Positions 49,318-63,824 of a DNA stretch of 64,000 nucleotides are shown one piece after another; position 1 is the first letter of the stretch, and each line of letters begins with the position of its first letter. A program made the position numbers and the translations under genes. The notes beneath the pieces are model-generated. The model was not told the DNA's origin. It ran no database searches and worked only from the letters and a program-made list of their open reading frames with translations. The stretch comes from an uncultured Pelagibacteraceae bacterium (GTDB lineage Bacteria > Pseudomonadota > Alphaproteobacteria > Pelagibacterales > Pelagibacteraceae), in assembly GCA_902574035.1 (NCBI GenBank), contig CACGMC010000001.1, positions 62,001-126,000 on the forward strand. Direction: 5' to 3'.

Positions 49318-50189
49318 TGAAAGTATCTAAATTTTTCATTCCAATAATAGTTGTTTTAGGTATTACTGCCTTCCAATCAATTTTTATTGTTCAAGAAATC
49401 AACCAAGCTATAGTATTACAATTTGGTGATCCAAAAAAAATTGTAAATAAATCAGGTTTGAATTTTAAATTGCCATTTATTCAGAACGTTGCGTATTTAG
49501 ACAAAAGAGTATTAAACTTAGACAATCCTCCAGAAGAGGTAATTGCAGCAGACCAAAAGAGGTTAATTGTTGATGCGATTGCTAGATTTAAAATTGTTGA
49601 TCCACTTAAGTTTTATATTTCTGTTGGTAACGAGAGAGTTGCTAGACAAAGACTTGCGACAATTATTAATTCAAGAATAAGAGGTGTTTTAGGTAAACAA
49701 GAGCTTGCTACTTTATTATCAAAAGATAGAGCCAAACAAATGTCGATAATCCAAAACGATGTGAACACTGAGGCTAAAAATTTTGGAATTGAAATTGTTG
49801 ATGTTCGAATTAAACGAGCAGACTTACCACAAGCTAACAGCGAAGCGATTTATGCCAGAATGCAAACCGAAAGGCAGAGAGAAGCAAAAGAATTCAGAGC
49901 CCAAGGAGCTGAGATAGCTACAAGAATTAAATCTACAGCTGATAAAGAGGTAACAGTAATCTTAGCAAACGCTAAGAAGAAATCAGAAATTATGAAAGGT
50001 GAGGGAGATGGCCAAAGAAACAAAATATTTGCAGATGCTTTTGGTAAGGACCCGCAATTTTTCAGTTTTTACAGAGCGATGCAATCTTATGAAAAAGCTC
50101 TTATAGGCGGAGACACATCTTTAATACTTTCACCAGACAGTGATTTCTTTAAATTTTTTGGAAAATCAGGTCTAATTAAAAAAAACTAA
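49317..50189 (+). CDS. hflC: FtsH protease modulator HflC
   Basis: 290 residues. N-terminal membrane anchor (FFIPIIVVLGITAFQSIFIV), SPFH domain (QEINQAIVLQFGDPKKIVNKSGLNFKLPF), AIYARMQTERQREAKEFRAQG and the coiled C-terminus. Partner of HflK in the FtsH-regulating complex. The next gene (DUF2065) is 8 bases downstream, consistent with one operon. Confidence 0.95.
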   Translation: MKVSKFFIPIIVVLGITAFQSIFIVQEINQAIVLQFGDPKKIVNKSGLNFKLPFIQNVAYLDKRVLNLDNPPEEVIAADQKRLIVDAIARFKIVDPLKFYISVGNERVARQRLATIINSRIRGVLGKQELATLLSKDRAKQMSIIQNDVNTEAKNFGIEIVDVRIKRADLPQANSEAIYARMQTERQREAKEFRAQGAEIATRIKSTADKEVTVILANAKKKSEIMKGEGDGQRNKIFADAFGKDPQFFSFYRAMQSYEKALIGGDTSLILSPDSDFFKFFGKSGLIKKN

Positions 50190-50197
50190 TTTAAAAT

Positions 50198-50383
50198 ATG
50201 AGTGATCTTATAACGGCTATAGGATTACTTTTTTTTATAGAGGGGCTTTTACTTGCCATGTTTCCGTCAAGAATAAAAAATATGCTTAAAGTTATAGAAA
50301 ATATGTCAGAAAATAAGCTAAGATATTCAGGTATATTTTTTTTACTGATAGGATTTTTAATAATTTGGTATATGAAGCATTAG
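50198..50383 (+). CDS. DUF2065 family small membrane protein
   Basis: 61 residues with two membrane helices (ITAIGLLFFIEGLLLAMFP and YSGIFFLLIGFLIIWYM) joined by a charged loop with RIKNMLK. DUF2065 (YjeT) proteins usually sit behind hflC; their job is not known. It stops directly before the degP-like ATG. Position and length are typical, so I am fairly sure it is real. Confidence 0.85.
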   Translation: MSDLITAIGLLFFIEGLLLAMFPSRIKNMLKVIENMSENKLRYSGIFFLLIGFLIIWYMKH

Positions 50384-51799
50384 ATGAGAATATTTAAAAA
50401 ATTTATCATAATTCTATTAATTTCCTCTTTTTCTAGCAATATAAGCGCAAATACTAGACCAGACTCATTTGCCGATTTAGCAGAAAAACTCATGCCATCA
50501 GTCGTTAACATTTCAACTACACAAACAATTCGTACAACAAATAATAACCAATTTCCTTTCCAATTTCCTCCTGGATCGCCTTTTGAAGATATGTTTAAAG
50601 AATTTCAAAGACCAACTGAGCGAAAAGCTTCATCTTTGGGATCTGGCTTCATAATAAAAAAAGAAGGGGTTGTAGTAACAAATAATCACGTTATCGCCAA
50701 TGCAGAGGATATTATCGTACGAGTTGGTGATAAGGAATATAAAGCAGAAGTTTTAGGTTCAGATCCTTACGCTGATGTTGCTGTTTTAAAAATTAAAGAT
50801 AGCAAAAATGATTTCGAAGTCGTGGAGTTTGGGGACTCTGATAAAGCAAGAGTTGGAGACTGGGTTGTAGCAATTGGAAATCCTTTTGGATTAGGTGGAA
50901 CTGTAACTTCTGGAATTATTTCAGCAAGAAATAGAGATATTAATTTAACACGATACGATGATTTTATTCAAACTGATGCATCTATAAATCAGGGAAACTC
51001 TGGCGGTCCTCTTTTTAATTTAAAGGGTGAGGTAATTGGAATTAACACAGCTATAATTGCTCCTGGTCAAGCTGGATCAATTGGAATTGGTTTTGCAATT
51101 CCAGCAAACGCTGCCTCAAACATTATTGATCAATTAATAAAATATGGTGAAACAAGAAGAGGTTGGCTTGGAGTTAGAATTCAAGAAGTCACCAAAGAAA
51201 TAGCAGAAGTAGAAAATTTAAAAAAACCATCCGGAGCATTAGTTGCAAGTGTAGGAGAAAAAAGTCCTGCTGATAAAGCTGGTATAAAAGCTGGAGACAT
51301 CATTTTGGAGTTTGATGGAAAAAAAATTGATACAATGAGAAAACTTCCTAAGGTAGTTGCAAGCACTGATGTCGGAAAAAGTGTTACGCTTAAAATTTGG
51401 AGAAATAAAAAGTTGATCGATAAAAGACTTACTCTAGGTAGACTTGAGTCTTCGAGTGAGTTTAAAGAAAAGAAAGCTGAGTTACCCAAAAAAACCAAAG
51501 AGTTAGATGTAGACACATTAAAAATAACTGTAAGAGATTTAAACTCAAATGATATTAAAACAAGAAATTTAAATAAAGCTTTAAAAGGAGCAGTCATCGT
51601 AGAGATATCTAAGAGAAGCCCTTTAGTAGGTTTATTAAATGTTAATGACGTGATAATTGAAATCCAAAAAAAACCGATACAAAAAATTGATAACTTAGAT
51701 AATTTAATTAAAAAAGTTAAAGATAAAGGACAACCTTTATATCTTACAATTATCAATAACAATAATCAACGAAGATACCTTGGCGTAAAACTCAAATAG
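50384..51799 (+). CDS. degP: Do-like periplasmic serine protease (DegP/DegQ)
   Basis: 471 residues. Signal peptide (FIIILLISSFSSNISA), trypsin-like domain with the triad H102 (TNNHVI), D131 (YADVAVL) and S206 (GNSGGPLF), then two PDZ domains (GWLGVRIQEVTKEIA and a second around 375-470 with SKRSPLVGLLNVNDV). It degrades or refolds misfolded envelope proteins in the periplasm. It follows hflK-hflC-DUF2065 without a gap, forming an envelope quality-control operon. miaA starts 2 bases after its stop. Confidence 0.94.
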   Translation: MRIFKKFIIILLISSFSSNISANTRPDSFADLAEKLMPSVVNISTTQTIRTTNNNQFPFQFPPGSPFEDMFKEFQRPTERKASSLGSGFIIKKEGVVVTNNHVIANAEDIIVRVGDKEYKAEVLGSDPYADVAVLKIKDSKNDFEVVEFGDSDKARVGDWVVAIGNPFGLGGTVTSGIISARNRDINLTRYDDFIQTDASINQGNSGGPLFNLKGEVIGINTAIIAPGQAGSIGIGFAIPANAASNIIDQLIKYGETRRGWLGVRIQEVTKEIAEVENLKKPSGALVASVGEKSPADKAGIKAGDIILEFDGKKIDTMRKLPKVVASTDVGKSVTLKIWRNKKLIDKRLTLGRLESSSEFKEKKAELPKKTKELDVDTLKITVRDLNSNDIKTRNLNKALKGAVIVEISKRSPLVGLLNVNDVIIEIQKKPIQKIDNLDNLIKKVKDKGQPLYLTIINNNNQRRYLGVKLK

Positions 51800-51801
51800 T
51801 T

Positions 51802-52719
51802 TTGAAAAGAAAAATTATTTTATTAGCTGGTCCAACTGCATCAGGTAAAACAAAAATAGCAATCAAATTAGCAAAAAGAATTAACGGTGAAATTATTAAT
51901 GCAGATAGTATGCAAGTATATAAAGATTTTCAAATTTTATCGTCTAGACCAAGTAAAAATGAATTAAGATTAGCACTACATCATTTATATGGATTTCAAT
52001 CTTCTGGAGCTGTTTTTTCTACAGGAAAATGGCTTAAACTTGCTTCAGATAAAATTAATCAAATAGTCAAAAAAGATAAAGTTCCAATACTAGTAGGGGG
52101 AACTGGTCTATACTTTAAGGCAATAACTGATGGTATAAGCAAAATTCCAAATATAAAGATTTCTGATAGGAACAGGATAAGAAATTTACATAAAAAAATA
52201 GGTCAAAAACAATTTTATAAGAAATTAATTAATCTAGATCCTATTTCAAAAAATAAAATTTCTTCAACTGACACTCAAAGAACACTCAGAGCATATGAGG
52301 TAAAAAAATTTACGAAAAAATCAATTTATGAATGGGCGAAAAAAACAAAACCATTATTTAAAAATTATGTATTCAAAAAAATTTTTATTAATACACCAAA
52401 AAATCAACTACTTAAAAATATTGAGTTGAGAACTAATTCTATGATTAAAAAAAAATGTATCAACGAAGTCATAAAGTTTAAAAAAAGAAAGCTAAAAAAA
52501 TCACTTTCACCCAATAAGATAATTGGAGTCCAAGAAATTCAACGATTTTTGAGTGGAGATTTAGACCAAAATAATCTTGTAGAATTAATGAACATTAAAA
52601 CGAGACAGTATGCTAAGAGACAAAAAACTTGGTCTAGAGCTCATATGAGTGATTGGCATATGATATATTCAAGTAATTCTTCTATTCTTTTAAAAAAAAT
52701 TTTAAATCTCGTTAGCTAA
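51802..52719 (+). CDS. miaA: tRNA dimethylallyltransferase MiaA
   Basis: 305 residues from a TTG start 2 bases after degP. Adds a dimethylallyl group to A37 of tRNAs reading codons starting with U. P-loop LAGPTASGKTKIA, INADSMQVYKDFQILSSRPS, HHLYGF, VGGTGLYFKAITDG, QRTLRAYEV and the C-terminal TRQYAKRQKTWSR. The catalytic region is complete. The downstream ilvB follows after 37 bases. Confidence 0.93.
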   Translation: MKRKIILLAGPTASGKTKIAIKLAKRINGEIINADSMQVYKDFQILSSRPSKNELRLALHHLYGFQSSGAVFSTGKWLKLASDKINQIVKKDKVPILVGGTGLYFKAITDGISKIPNIKISDRNRIRNLHKKIGQKQFYKKLINLDPISKNKISSTDTQRTLRAYEVKKFTKKSIYEWAKKTKPLFKNYVFKKIFINTPKNQLLKNIELRTNSMIKKKCINEVIKFKKRKLKKSLSPNKIIGVQEIQRFLSGDLDQNNLVELMNIKTRQYAKRQKTWSRAHMSDWHMIYSSNSSILLKKILNLVS

Positions 52720-52756
52720 AACTTGACCAAAAACGATTCTCCGGTAGATTGTATAA

Positions 52757-54522
52757 ATGTCTAAATTATTTACTGGTGCAGAAATAGTTTTTAAGGCCTT
52801 GGAGGATCAAAAAGTTGATTATATTTTTGGTTATCCTGGAGGGGCCGTTCTTCCTATTTATGATGAACTAAAAAACCACAAATCAATAAAACATATTTTA
52901 GCGAGACATGAACAAGGTGCAGGACATGCTGCTGAAGGTTATGCTAGATCAAGTGGTAAGCCAGGTATATTGTTAGTTACCTCTGGTCCTGGCGCAACTA
53001 ATGCTGTTACAGCTTTAACGGATGCCTATATGGATTCAGTTCCACTAGTTTGTATATCTGGGCAAGTACCAACTCATTTAATCGGGACTGATGCTTTTCA
53101 GGAATGTGACACAACTGGTATTACTCGTCCTTGCACAAAACATAATTGGTTAGTTAAAGATGTTAATGATTTGGCAAGAGTTTTACATTTAGCTTTTGAA
53201 GTAGCCACAACAGGAAGACCTGGTCCGGTATTAGTTGATATTCCAAAAGATATTCAATTCAAAAAAGGGAAATATAGTTTTTCTAAAAGCACTCTTAAGA
53301 AAAAACTGAATGGAAGAGCTACACATAAAATTTCAAATAATGATTTAGATAAATTTATTGATTTATTAAAAAAATCTTCAAAACCAATTTTTTATACTGG
53401 GGGAGGAGTTATTAATTCTGGACCTCAAGCCAGTGAATATTTAAGAGAGCTAGTATCTTTAACTGGCTTTCCAATCACTTCAACATTGCAAGGACTAGGT
53501 GCTTACCCTGGAGATGATCCACAATTTTTAGGAATGTTAGGTATGCACGGAACATTTGAAGCTAATAACGCAATGCATGATTGTGATTTAATGATTAACA
53601 TTGGTGCAAGATTTGATGACAGAATAACTGGCAAGGTTGATGAGTTTTCTCCTGGATCAAAAAAAATACACGTTGATATTGATCCATCCTCTATAGGAAA
53701 AAACATAAAAGTTGACTTAGCGATTGTGAGTGATGTTTCTGAGTTTTTAAAATCGTTAATAAAACGATTTAAAGAAAAAAATAAAAATTTTTTAAGTTCT
53801 AATAAACAGAAAACATCGAAATGGTGGAGCACAATTGAGAAATGGAGAGAAAAGAAATCTCTTAACTTTATTAATAGCAACAAAATAATTAAACCACAAC
53901 ACGCAGTTCAAAGACTATACGAATTAACAAAAGACAAAGACACATTTGTGACAACTGAGGTTGGTCAACATCAAATGTGGGCTGCACAACATTATAAGTT
54001 CAATAAGCCTAACAGATGGATGACCTCTGGAGGATTAGGTACTATGGGCTATGGTTTACCAGCTGCAATTGGTGTTCAAATAGCCAATCCTGGCAAATTA
54101 GTAGTAGATATAGCTGGGGAAGCTTCAGTTTTAATGACGATGCAAGAAATGTCCACAGCAGTGCAATATAAGTTACCAATAAAAATATTCATTTTAAACA
54201 ACGAATACATGGGAATGGTCAGACAATGGCAAGAATTGTTGCATGAAAAAAACTATTCTGAAAGTTATACCGCTGCACTACCTGACTTTGTAAAACTTGC
54301 TGAGTCATATGGATGCGTTGGCATGAGGGCAAAAACTCCTGATGAGCTTGATGAAAAGATTAAAGAGATGGTTAATGTAGATAGACCAGTAATTTTCGAT
54401 TGCTTGGTTGATAAAGCTGAAAATTGTTTTCCGATGATACCTTCCGGCAAACCACATAATCAAATGATTTTAGGACCTGAAGAAGAGGAAGAAATTTCTG
54501 ACGAAGGAAAGATTTTAGTTTA

Positions 54523-54523
<1 letters not shown>
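52757..54523 (+). CDS. ilvB: Acetolactate synthase large subunit
   Basis: 588 residues. ThDP-dependent enzyme for the first common step of branched-chain amino acid synthesis. IFGYPGGAVLPIYDEL, HEQGAGHAAEGYARSSGK, TSGPGATNAVTALTDAYMDS, the FAD-domain YTGGGVINSG, and GDA-type ThDP motif here read as DIAGEASVLMTMQEM with NNEYMGMVRQWQELLH. The GD to GE change in the ThDP motif is seen in related alphas as well, so I do not treat it as a loss. One-base overlap with ilvH. Confidence 0.95.
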
Positions 54524-56093
<1,570 letters not shown>

Positions 56094-56134
56094 CCCAATC
56101 TGAACTAAATTTTCCAAGATTTAACTATAAGTAT

Positions 56135-56162
56135 TTGCATATTCTCGTTTTGCTTGTAATAT
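56135..56162 (+). promoter_or_regulatory. Possible promoter before leuA
   Basis: TTGCAT (56135-56140), 16 bases, TAATAT (56157-56162) in the 81-base ilvC-leuA gap. The expected start is only about 6 bases before the ATG, so a very short leader; tentative. Confidence 0.35.
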
Positions 56163-56174
56163 GTTTTTCAGTTT

Positions 56175-58791
<2,617 letters not shown>

Positions 58792-58806
58792 TGGACAAAG
58801 AAAAAA

Positions 58807-59658
58807 ATGTCCTCAAGCAGAGATGATTTTGGAATAGCTATTCGTTCAGCTCTATTAAAAAAAGGAGCTAGACAAAAGTTTTCTTTAGTTTTTTTATTAA
58901 TTATCGCAACTATAATTTTCTTATTAGACTCATATCAATTTAAAGCAATACAATTTACAAAAGTAATTATAAATGATGGAATTTACAGACTTACCAATAT
59001 CTCTACTGCACCCTTAAAGCTACTACCACAAATTAATGATAAAATTAAAGAAACAACATTTGCAATAAGTGAAAATAAAAAGCTAAAGGCTGAGATTCAA
59101 AATTTTAAAAATAAAGAATTTCAAGTTGAGTTTCTTAAGAATCAAAACGACAGTCTTAGAAGAATATTAGACTCTGATGCAAAAATCAAAGGCGAGAGCA
59201 TATTAGCAAAAGTTCTCCTTGATAAAGACAGCCCGTATCTTAAATCTATTATTATTAATAGAGGATCAAAATCAGGAATTATAAAAGGGATGCCTGTAGT
59301 TGATGGAAGTTATTTAGTTGGTAAAATTGTTGAAGTTAACTATTTATCCTCAAGAGTCCTTCTTTTAAATGATCTTAATAGTAGAATACCAATAACTTTT
59401 GGAGAGAATTCTATTCAAGCTATTTTATCTGGAAAAGGTAAAAGCAAACCAATGCTTACGTATTTACCTGATCTATATGAGCCATACGGAAATCTAACAG
59501 TTTTTACGTCTGGAAAAGACGGAGTTTTTCCTCCAGGTATACCAGTTGGTAAAACTGAAATGGATGAATTAGATGTCAAAGTAAATCTATTTTCAGATCC
59601 TAATCAACTTTCTTTTGTGACAGTTCAATTAATTAATATGAATAAGGATAATTTTTAA
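58807..59658 (+). CDS. mreC: Rod shape-determining protein MreC
   Basis: 283 residues. Short cytoplasmic N-terminus, one membrane helix (FSLVFLLIIATIIFLLDSY), coiled coil (about 70-110), then the beta-rich periplasmic domain (KVLLDKDSPYLKSIIINRGS, GMPVVDGSYLVGKIVEV, PITFGENSIQAIL). It links MreB to the PBP2-RodA pair. It starts 15 bases after mreB and ends on the mreD start. Confidence 0.92.
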   Translation: MSSSRDDFGIAIRSALLKKGARQKFSLVFLLIIATIIFLLDSYQFKAIQFTKVIINDGIYRLTNISTAPLKLLPQINDKIKETTFAISENKKLKAEIQNFKNKEFQVEFLKNQNDSLRRILDSDAKIKGESILAKVLLDKDSPYLKSIIINRGSKSGIIKGMPVVDGSYLVGKIVEVNYLSSRVLLLNDLNSRIPITFGENSIQAILSGKGKSKPMLTYLPDLYEPYGNLTVFTSGKDGVFPPGIPVGKTEMDELDVKVNLFSDPNQLSFVTVQLINMNKDNF

Positions 59659-60176
59659 TGGCAATTTTATATAAAAATTTGAGGATAAGTTTTGTTAATT
59701 CAGTGCCTTTGATAACTCTATATTACTTATCTATAAGTGAAATCGATACGCATTTTAGCAACATGTTTGAAATTTTATCATTTAACCTTCAAATAATAAT
59801 TATTTATTATTGGATGTTAAAAAACTCTAGTGTTCTAGGAAACGGCCATATATTTTTTGCTGGAATAATTAATGATGTTGTAATGGGCTTGCCATTAGGG
59901 ATAAGTTCAATATCTTACTTAACTGTTTCATTTGTTGCTTCCTATATTCGTCAAGTAACTGTCAATATATCATTGTTCACAGATTGGTTTACCTTCTTAT
60001 TGGCTATATTTTTTTCAAATTTAGTTTATTTAATCTTAATTACAAATTTTTCTGATCTGCAAATATCTTATGTAGATATTTCTTATAATGCTTTTTTTAC
60101 ATTTTTATTTTATCCTTTTATTTGGGCTGTTTTTAATTTTTATAAAAAAATAATGTTTTTGAGGGCGGATGATTAA
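59658..60176 (+). CDS. mreD: Rod shape-determining protein MreD
   Basis: 172 residues, about five hydrophobic helices (VPLITLYYLSI, ILSFNLQIIIIYYWML, IFFAGIINDVVMGLPLGISS, FTFLLAIFFSNLVYLILI, FLFYPFIWAVF). The GLPLGISSISYLTV segment with the preceding NDVVMG is a MreD hallmark. Identified by topology, this motif and its place between mreC and mrdA; it overlaps mrdA by 8 bases. Confidence 0.85.
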   Translation: MAILYKNLRISFVNSVPLITLYYLSISEIDTHFSNMFEILSFNLQIIIIYYWMLKNSSVLGNGHIFFAGIINDVVMGLPLGISSISYLTVSFVASYIRQVTVNISLFTDWFTFLLAIFFSNLVYLILITNFSDLQISYVDISYNAFFTFLFYPFIWAVFNFYKKIMFLRADD

Positions 60177-62100
60177 TTTTGGTTCTGGTAACACTGTAAT
60201 AAAGTCTAAATTAATAAGTAGAAGAATGTTTATTTTGACTGCTGCTAAAACAATTGTTTTTTGTGGAATTTTTGGAAGACTAGTTTCATTGCAAATTAAT
60301 GAGGCAACTAAATATAAAACTTTATCAGACAAAAACCGTTTTAGAGAGTGGAAATTAGCTCCTCAAAGAGGTATTATAAGAGATTATTTCGACAAAGAAA
60401 TTGCATCCAATGAAAAAGTTTATCAGTTACACATTACTCCTGAAAATTCACCAAATTTAGAAACTTTATTTTTTAGGCTCAAAACAATTTTAAATCTCAC
60501 TGATAAAAGAATATTTTATCTAAAAAGGAAAATTGCTAAACAGAAACCTTGGGAGCCTATAATCGTTTCAGATAATCTTACCTGGTCAGAATTTTCAAGA
60601 ATAAATTTATTTCTTCATGAACTTCCCGGAGTAGAACCAATTGTATCAGTTGCACGACAGTATCCAGATCAATCCACAGCTCATTTGGTAGGTTATGTTT
60701 CTCAAGTAAGTCAAAAAGATCTTCAAAATAAACAATATTTAAAAGATATGTCAGTTGGAATAGCAGTTGGAAAAACTGGATTAGAAAACAAACTAGATAA
60801 AGATATTATAGGCAAAGTTGGATTTCAACGCTATGAGGTTAATGCCTTTGGAAAAAGAATAAAACAAATTCAAGTCGACCCAGGAGAATCAGGAAAGAAT
60901 TATAGAACCACACTTGATCTAGACGTTCAAAAGTACACCTCAGAAATTTTAGAGGAAAAAGCTGCATCCGTCTGTGTCATGGATATATATAATGGAGATA
61001 TTATTACTATGGCTTCTTCACCTAGTTTTGATCCCAACTCCTTTGTCCATGGAATTGATAAAACCTATTGGAAAGAATTAATTTCAAATGAAAAAAAACC
61101 TCTTAACAATAAAGCTATAGCTGGATTATATCCTCCAGGATCAACCATAAAAATAATTGTTGCACTAAGCGCTCTAGAAAATGATGTATGGAATCCTAAA
61201 AGATATTTAAACTGTAGTGGTGTAACAGAACTCTACGGAGAAAAATTTCACTGCTGGAAAAAAAAGGGTCACGGTCCAATGAATATGAGATCAGCAATTC
61301 AAAGATCGTGTGATGTGTACTTTTACGAAGTAGCAAGATTACTTGGAGTAGATAGGTTATCTGAAACTGCAAAAAAATTCGGTTTAGGGAAAAAAGTTCT
61401 TGATGGATTTATAGAGGAGAGAGCTGGAGTAGTCCCAAGCACTGCATGGAAAAGAAAATTCATTGGAAAAAATTGGTATTTAGGAGAAACTTTGCACTCT
61501 GGCATAGGACAAGGATATTTTCAAAGTACACCGTTGCAGCTATGTTTGATGACTGCTCAAATTGCAAACGGTGGATTTGAAATAAAGCCTAGAGTTCTTG
61601 TAAACAACAATAAAAATAATTTACGTAATTACATAAAATTCAAAAATGAAAATCCAAACGAACCTTTGCCAATAGACATGTTGGTATCAAATTTTGATCT
61701 AAAACCTTTATTTAGAAATCAAGAAAATATTAATTTTGTTAAAGACGCTATGTTCGCAGCTACTAACGAAGCTGGTGGCACTTCATTTAGATCAAGGTAC
61801 AATGATCAAAAATTTATGTTTGCAGGAAAAACTGGATCTTCTCAAATTAAAAGATTCACAGAATTACAAAGAGAACTTGAAATTAAACAAAAAGATATTG
61901 AATACAAAGATCGAGACCACGCTCTTTTTGTTGCATTTGCACCTTATTCAGATCCAAAATATGCTATTAGTGTAGTTGTAGAGCATGGAGGAACAGGAAG
62001 TGGTTCAGCAGCTCCTATTGCAAAAAAAGTAATTAAAAAGGTTTTAGAAAGAGATCAGTTAAGAGAAAATGTTAAAAATTTAACTGGAGAAGAAATATAA
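60169..62100 (+). CDS. mrdA: Penicillin-binding protein 2 (elongation D,D-transpeptidase)
   Basis: 643 residues. One membrane helix near 20-38, the N-terminal dimerisation/pedestal part (RGIIRDYFDKEIASN, SVARQYPDQSTAHLVGYV), then the transpeptidase with S325 (STIK), the SCD motif in AIQRSCDVYFYEVA, and KTG at 554-556 (KTGSSQ). It cross-links lateral peptidoglycan with RodA. The C-terminus ends with PIAKKVIKKVLERDQ. One shared base with the rodA start. Confidence 0.95.
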   Translation: MINFGSGNTVIKSKLISRRMFILTAAKTIVFCGIFGRLVSLQINEATKYKTLSDKNRFREWKLAPQRGIIRDYFDKEIASNEKVYQLHITPENSPNLETLFFRLKTILNLTDKRIFYLKRKIAKQKPWEPIIVSDNLTWSEFSRINLFLHELPGVEPIVSVARQYPDQSTAHLVGYVSQVSQKDLQNKQYLKDMSVGIAVGKTGLENKLDKDIIGKVGFQRYEVNAFGKRIKQIQVDPGESGKNYRTTLDLDVQKYTSEILEEKAASVCVMDIYNGDIITMASSPSFDPNSFVHGIDKTYWKELISNEKKPLNNKAIAGLYPPGSTIKIIVALSALENDVWNPKRYLNCSGVTELYGEKFHCWKKKGHGPMNMRSAIQRSCDVYFYEVARLLGVDRLSETAKKFGLGKKVLDGFIEERAGVVPSTAWKRKFIGKNWYLGETLHSGIGQGYFQSTPLQLCLMTAQIANGGFEIKPRVLVNNNKNNLRNYIKFKNENPNEPLPIDMLVSNFDLKPLFRNQENINFVKDAMFAATNEAGGTSFRSRYNDQKFMFAGKTGSSQIKRFTELQRELEIKQKDIEYKDRDHALFVAFAPYSDPKYAISVVVEHGGTGSGSAAPIAKKVIKKVLERDQLRENVKNLTGEEI

Positions 62101-63224
62101 TGTTTCAACCAAGATCGATACAAACATCAATGACATATAGGGATAAGATTATGTCTATGGATTATGTTTTAGTTATATCAATTTTATTATTAGGTGTTGT
62201 AAGTATGTTTGCAATGTTTTCTACAGACGGTGGAAAATTTGATTATCATACCAAAAGTCATATTTTAAGATTTGGCGTTTTTTTTCTAATGTTTCTAATA
62301 ATATCCATGTTTCAAATTAGATTTTGGTACCAAACAAGCACACTTTTATATTTAGCATTTTTTATATTACTTTTAGGTGTAAAATATTTTGGTCTAACTT
62401 CTTCTGGATCACAAAGATGGCTTAACTTTTATTTTATGAATCTTCAACCATCAGAGCTAATGAAGATCGGTTTAATTTTATTTTTGGCCAAATATTATCA
62501 CCGAATATCAACGCAAGATGTTAATAGAATCAAGTTTTTATTTTTACCTGTTGTAGCACTGGTAGCACCAGTTTTATTAGTAGTTGCTCAACCAGATTTA
62601 GGAACCTCAATACTTATTGCCCTTGGAGGTGTAACAGTTTCATGGCTTGCTGGAGTACGCGTCAAATTTTTTGCTTATGCATCTATTCTATTTATTTCAT
62701 TAACACCTATAGCAATTGCATTTTTAAAGCCATATCAGAAGTCAAGAATTTTAACTTTTTTAAATCCAGATAGAGACCCACTTGGTGCTGGCTATCAAAT
62801 TATTCAATCAAAAATTGCTATAGGCTCAGGGGGTCTTTTTGGTAAGGGCTTTTTAAATGGATCACAAAGTTATTTAGATTATCTTCCCGAAAAGCATACA
62901 GATTTTATATTTACTCTATTTTCCGAAGAATTTGGCTTTGTCGGCTCCTTATTCATCTTGTTACTATATAGTGTGATAATTTATAGAATAATCAGTATCG
63001 GTGATGTAACTAGAAGTAGCTTTGGAAAGTTGTATTGTTACAGTTTTGCAACCGCATTCTTTATATATGTAGGGGTAAATATGGGTATGGTTCTAGGACT
63101 TTTACCAATAGTTGGTGCCCCATTACCAATAATGTCCTATGGTGGTTCTTCAATGATGGCAATTATGCTAGGCCTTGGAATAGTTATGTCATGCAAAATT
63201 TACAAAGATACCCCAGTAAACTAA
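62100..63224 (+). CDS. rodA: Rod shape-determining glycosyltransferase RodA (SEDS family)
   Basis: 374 residues with about ten membrane segments. Polymerises peptidoglycan during elongation with PBP2. RWLNFYFMNLQPSELMKIG, VAQPDLGTSILIALGG, DRDPLGAGYQIIQSKIAIGS, GLFGKGFLNGSQSYLDYLPE with HTDFIFTLFSEEFGF, and GAPLPIMSYGGSSMM. Together with ftsW it shows both SEDS enzymes in this window. The start is placed at the first ATG, overlapping mrdA by one base. Confidence 0.95.
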   Translation: MFQPRSIQTSMTYRDKIMSMDYVLVISILLLGVVSMFAMFSTDGGKFDYHTKSHILRFGVFFLMFLIISMFQIRFWYQTSTLLYLAFFILLLGVKYFGLTSSGSQRWLNFYFMNLQPSELMKIGLILFLAKYYHRISTQDVNRIKFLFLPVVALVAPVLLVVAQPDLGTSILIALGGVTVSWLAGVRVKFFAYASILFISLTPIAIAFLKPYQKSRILTFLNPDRDPLGAGYQIIQSKIAIGSGGLFGKGFLNGSQSYLDYLPEKHTDFIFTLFSEEFGFVGSLFILLLYSVIIYRIISIGDVTRSSFGKLYCYSFATAFFIYVGVNMGMVLGLLPIVGAPLPIMSYGGSSMMAIMLGLGIVMSCKIYKDTPVN

Positions 63225-63323
63225 TTTCAACCACCTATAATATTGGACCAAAATGAACCTAATTTAAAAAAATTAGTGCTTGCTTTAGCTAGATTAAGAT
63301 GATCTAATTTTAAATATTAAAAT

Positions 63324-63779
63324 ATGTTTGGTGATAAAAAATCGTTAAAAGACTCAGAAAGATCTTTAATTAGTGAAACAGTAAGTATTGACGGTACTGT
63401 TAATAGTTCTGGAGCAATAGATGTAGCTGGTTTAGTAAAAGGACCTGTTTACTCAAAAGAGATAGTAATTAAAGAAACAGGCTCAATATCTGGTGGTGTT
63501 GAGGCGGAGACAGTCGAAATTCATGGTCATTTAGATGGAAAAGTTTCTGCTGATAACGTAGTTATTGGTTCCTCTGGTGTAGTGAAAGGTGATATAGAAT
63601 TTTCAAATAATTTAAGAACTGAAAATGGTGCGGATATTGAGGGTTACATCAAAAAAACTGCAGCAAAAAGTAAAATCACAGGAGATTTCTTATTTTCAAA
63701 ATCAAAAGAGGAAAAGAAAACTAAAAAGAACGGCAAACCTGAAGCAAATGTGAATAAAGAGAGCGAAGCTCTGATCTAA
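63324..63779 (+). CDS. Bactofilin (polymer-forming cytoskeletal protein)
   Basis: 151 residues. A central right-handed beta-helix of short hydrophobic repeats (ISETVSIDGTVNSSGAIDVAG, VKGPVYSKEIVIKETGSISG, VEIHGHLDGKVSADNVVIGS, VVKGDIEFSNNLRTE) is flanked by short disordered ends, the bactofilin fold. Bactofilins form nucleotide-free filaments that position wall enzymes. The placement behind rodA, after a 99-base gap, fits a morphogenetic role. The C-terminal tail is Lys-rich. Confidence 0.92.
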   Translation: MFGDKKSLKDSERSLISETVSIDGTVNSSGAIDVAGLVKGPVYSKEIVIKETGSISGGVEAETVEIHGHLDGKVSADNVVIGSSGVVKGDIEFSNNLRTENGADIEGYIKKTAAKSKITGDFLFSKSKEEKKTKKNGKPEANVNKESEALI

Positions 63780-63824
63780 TCTATCGCACTATAAATATTT
63801 CAAATTTTCAACTATATTTAATGC

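Noticed and set aside
51181-51762. Antisense ORF over the PDZ part of degP (193 codons)
   Set aside because: Shadow frame; the sense strand encodes clear PDZ domains.
52723-52757. Promoter TTGACC ... TATAAA before ilvB
   Set aside because: Spacing of 23 bases is too long and the -10 would overlap the start codon.
63259-63276. Inverted repeat CTAATTT-AAAA-AAATTAG after rodA
   Set aside because: All-AT stem without T run; expected by chance in such AT-rich DNA.
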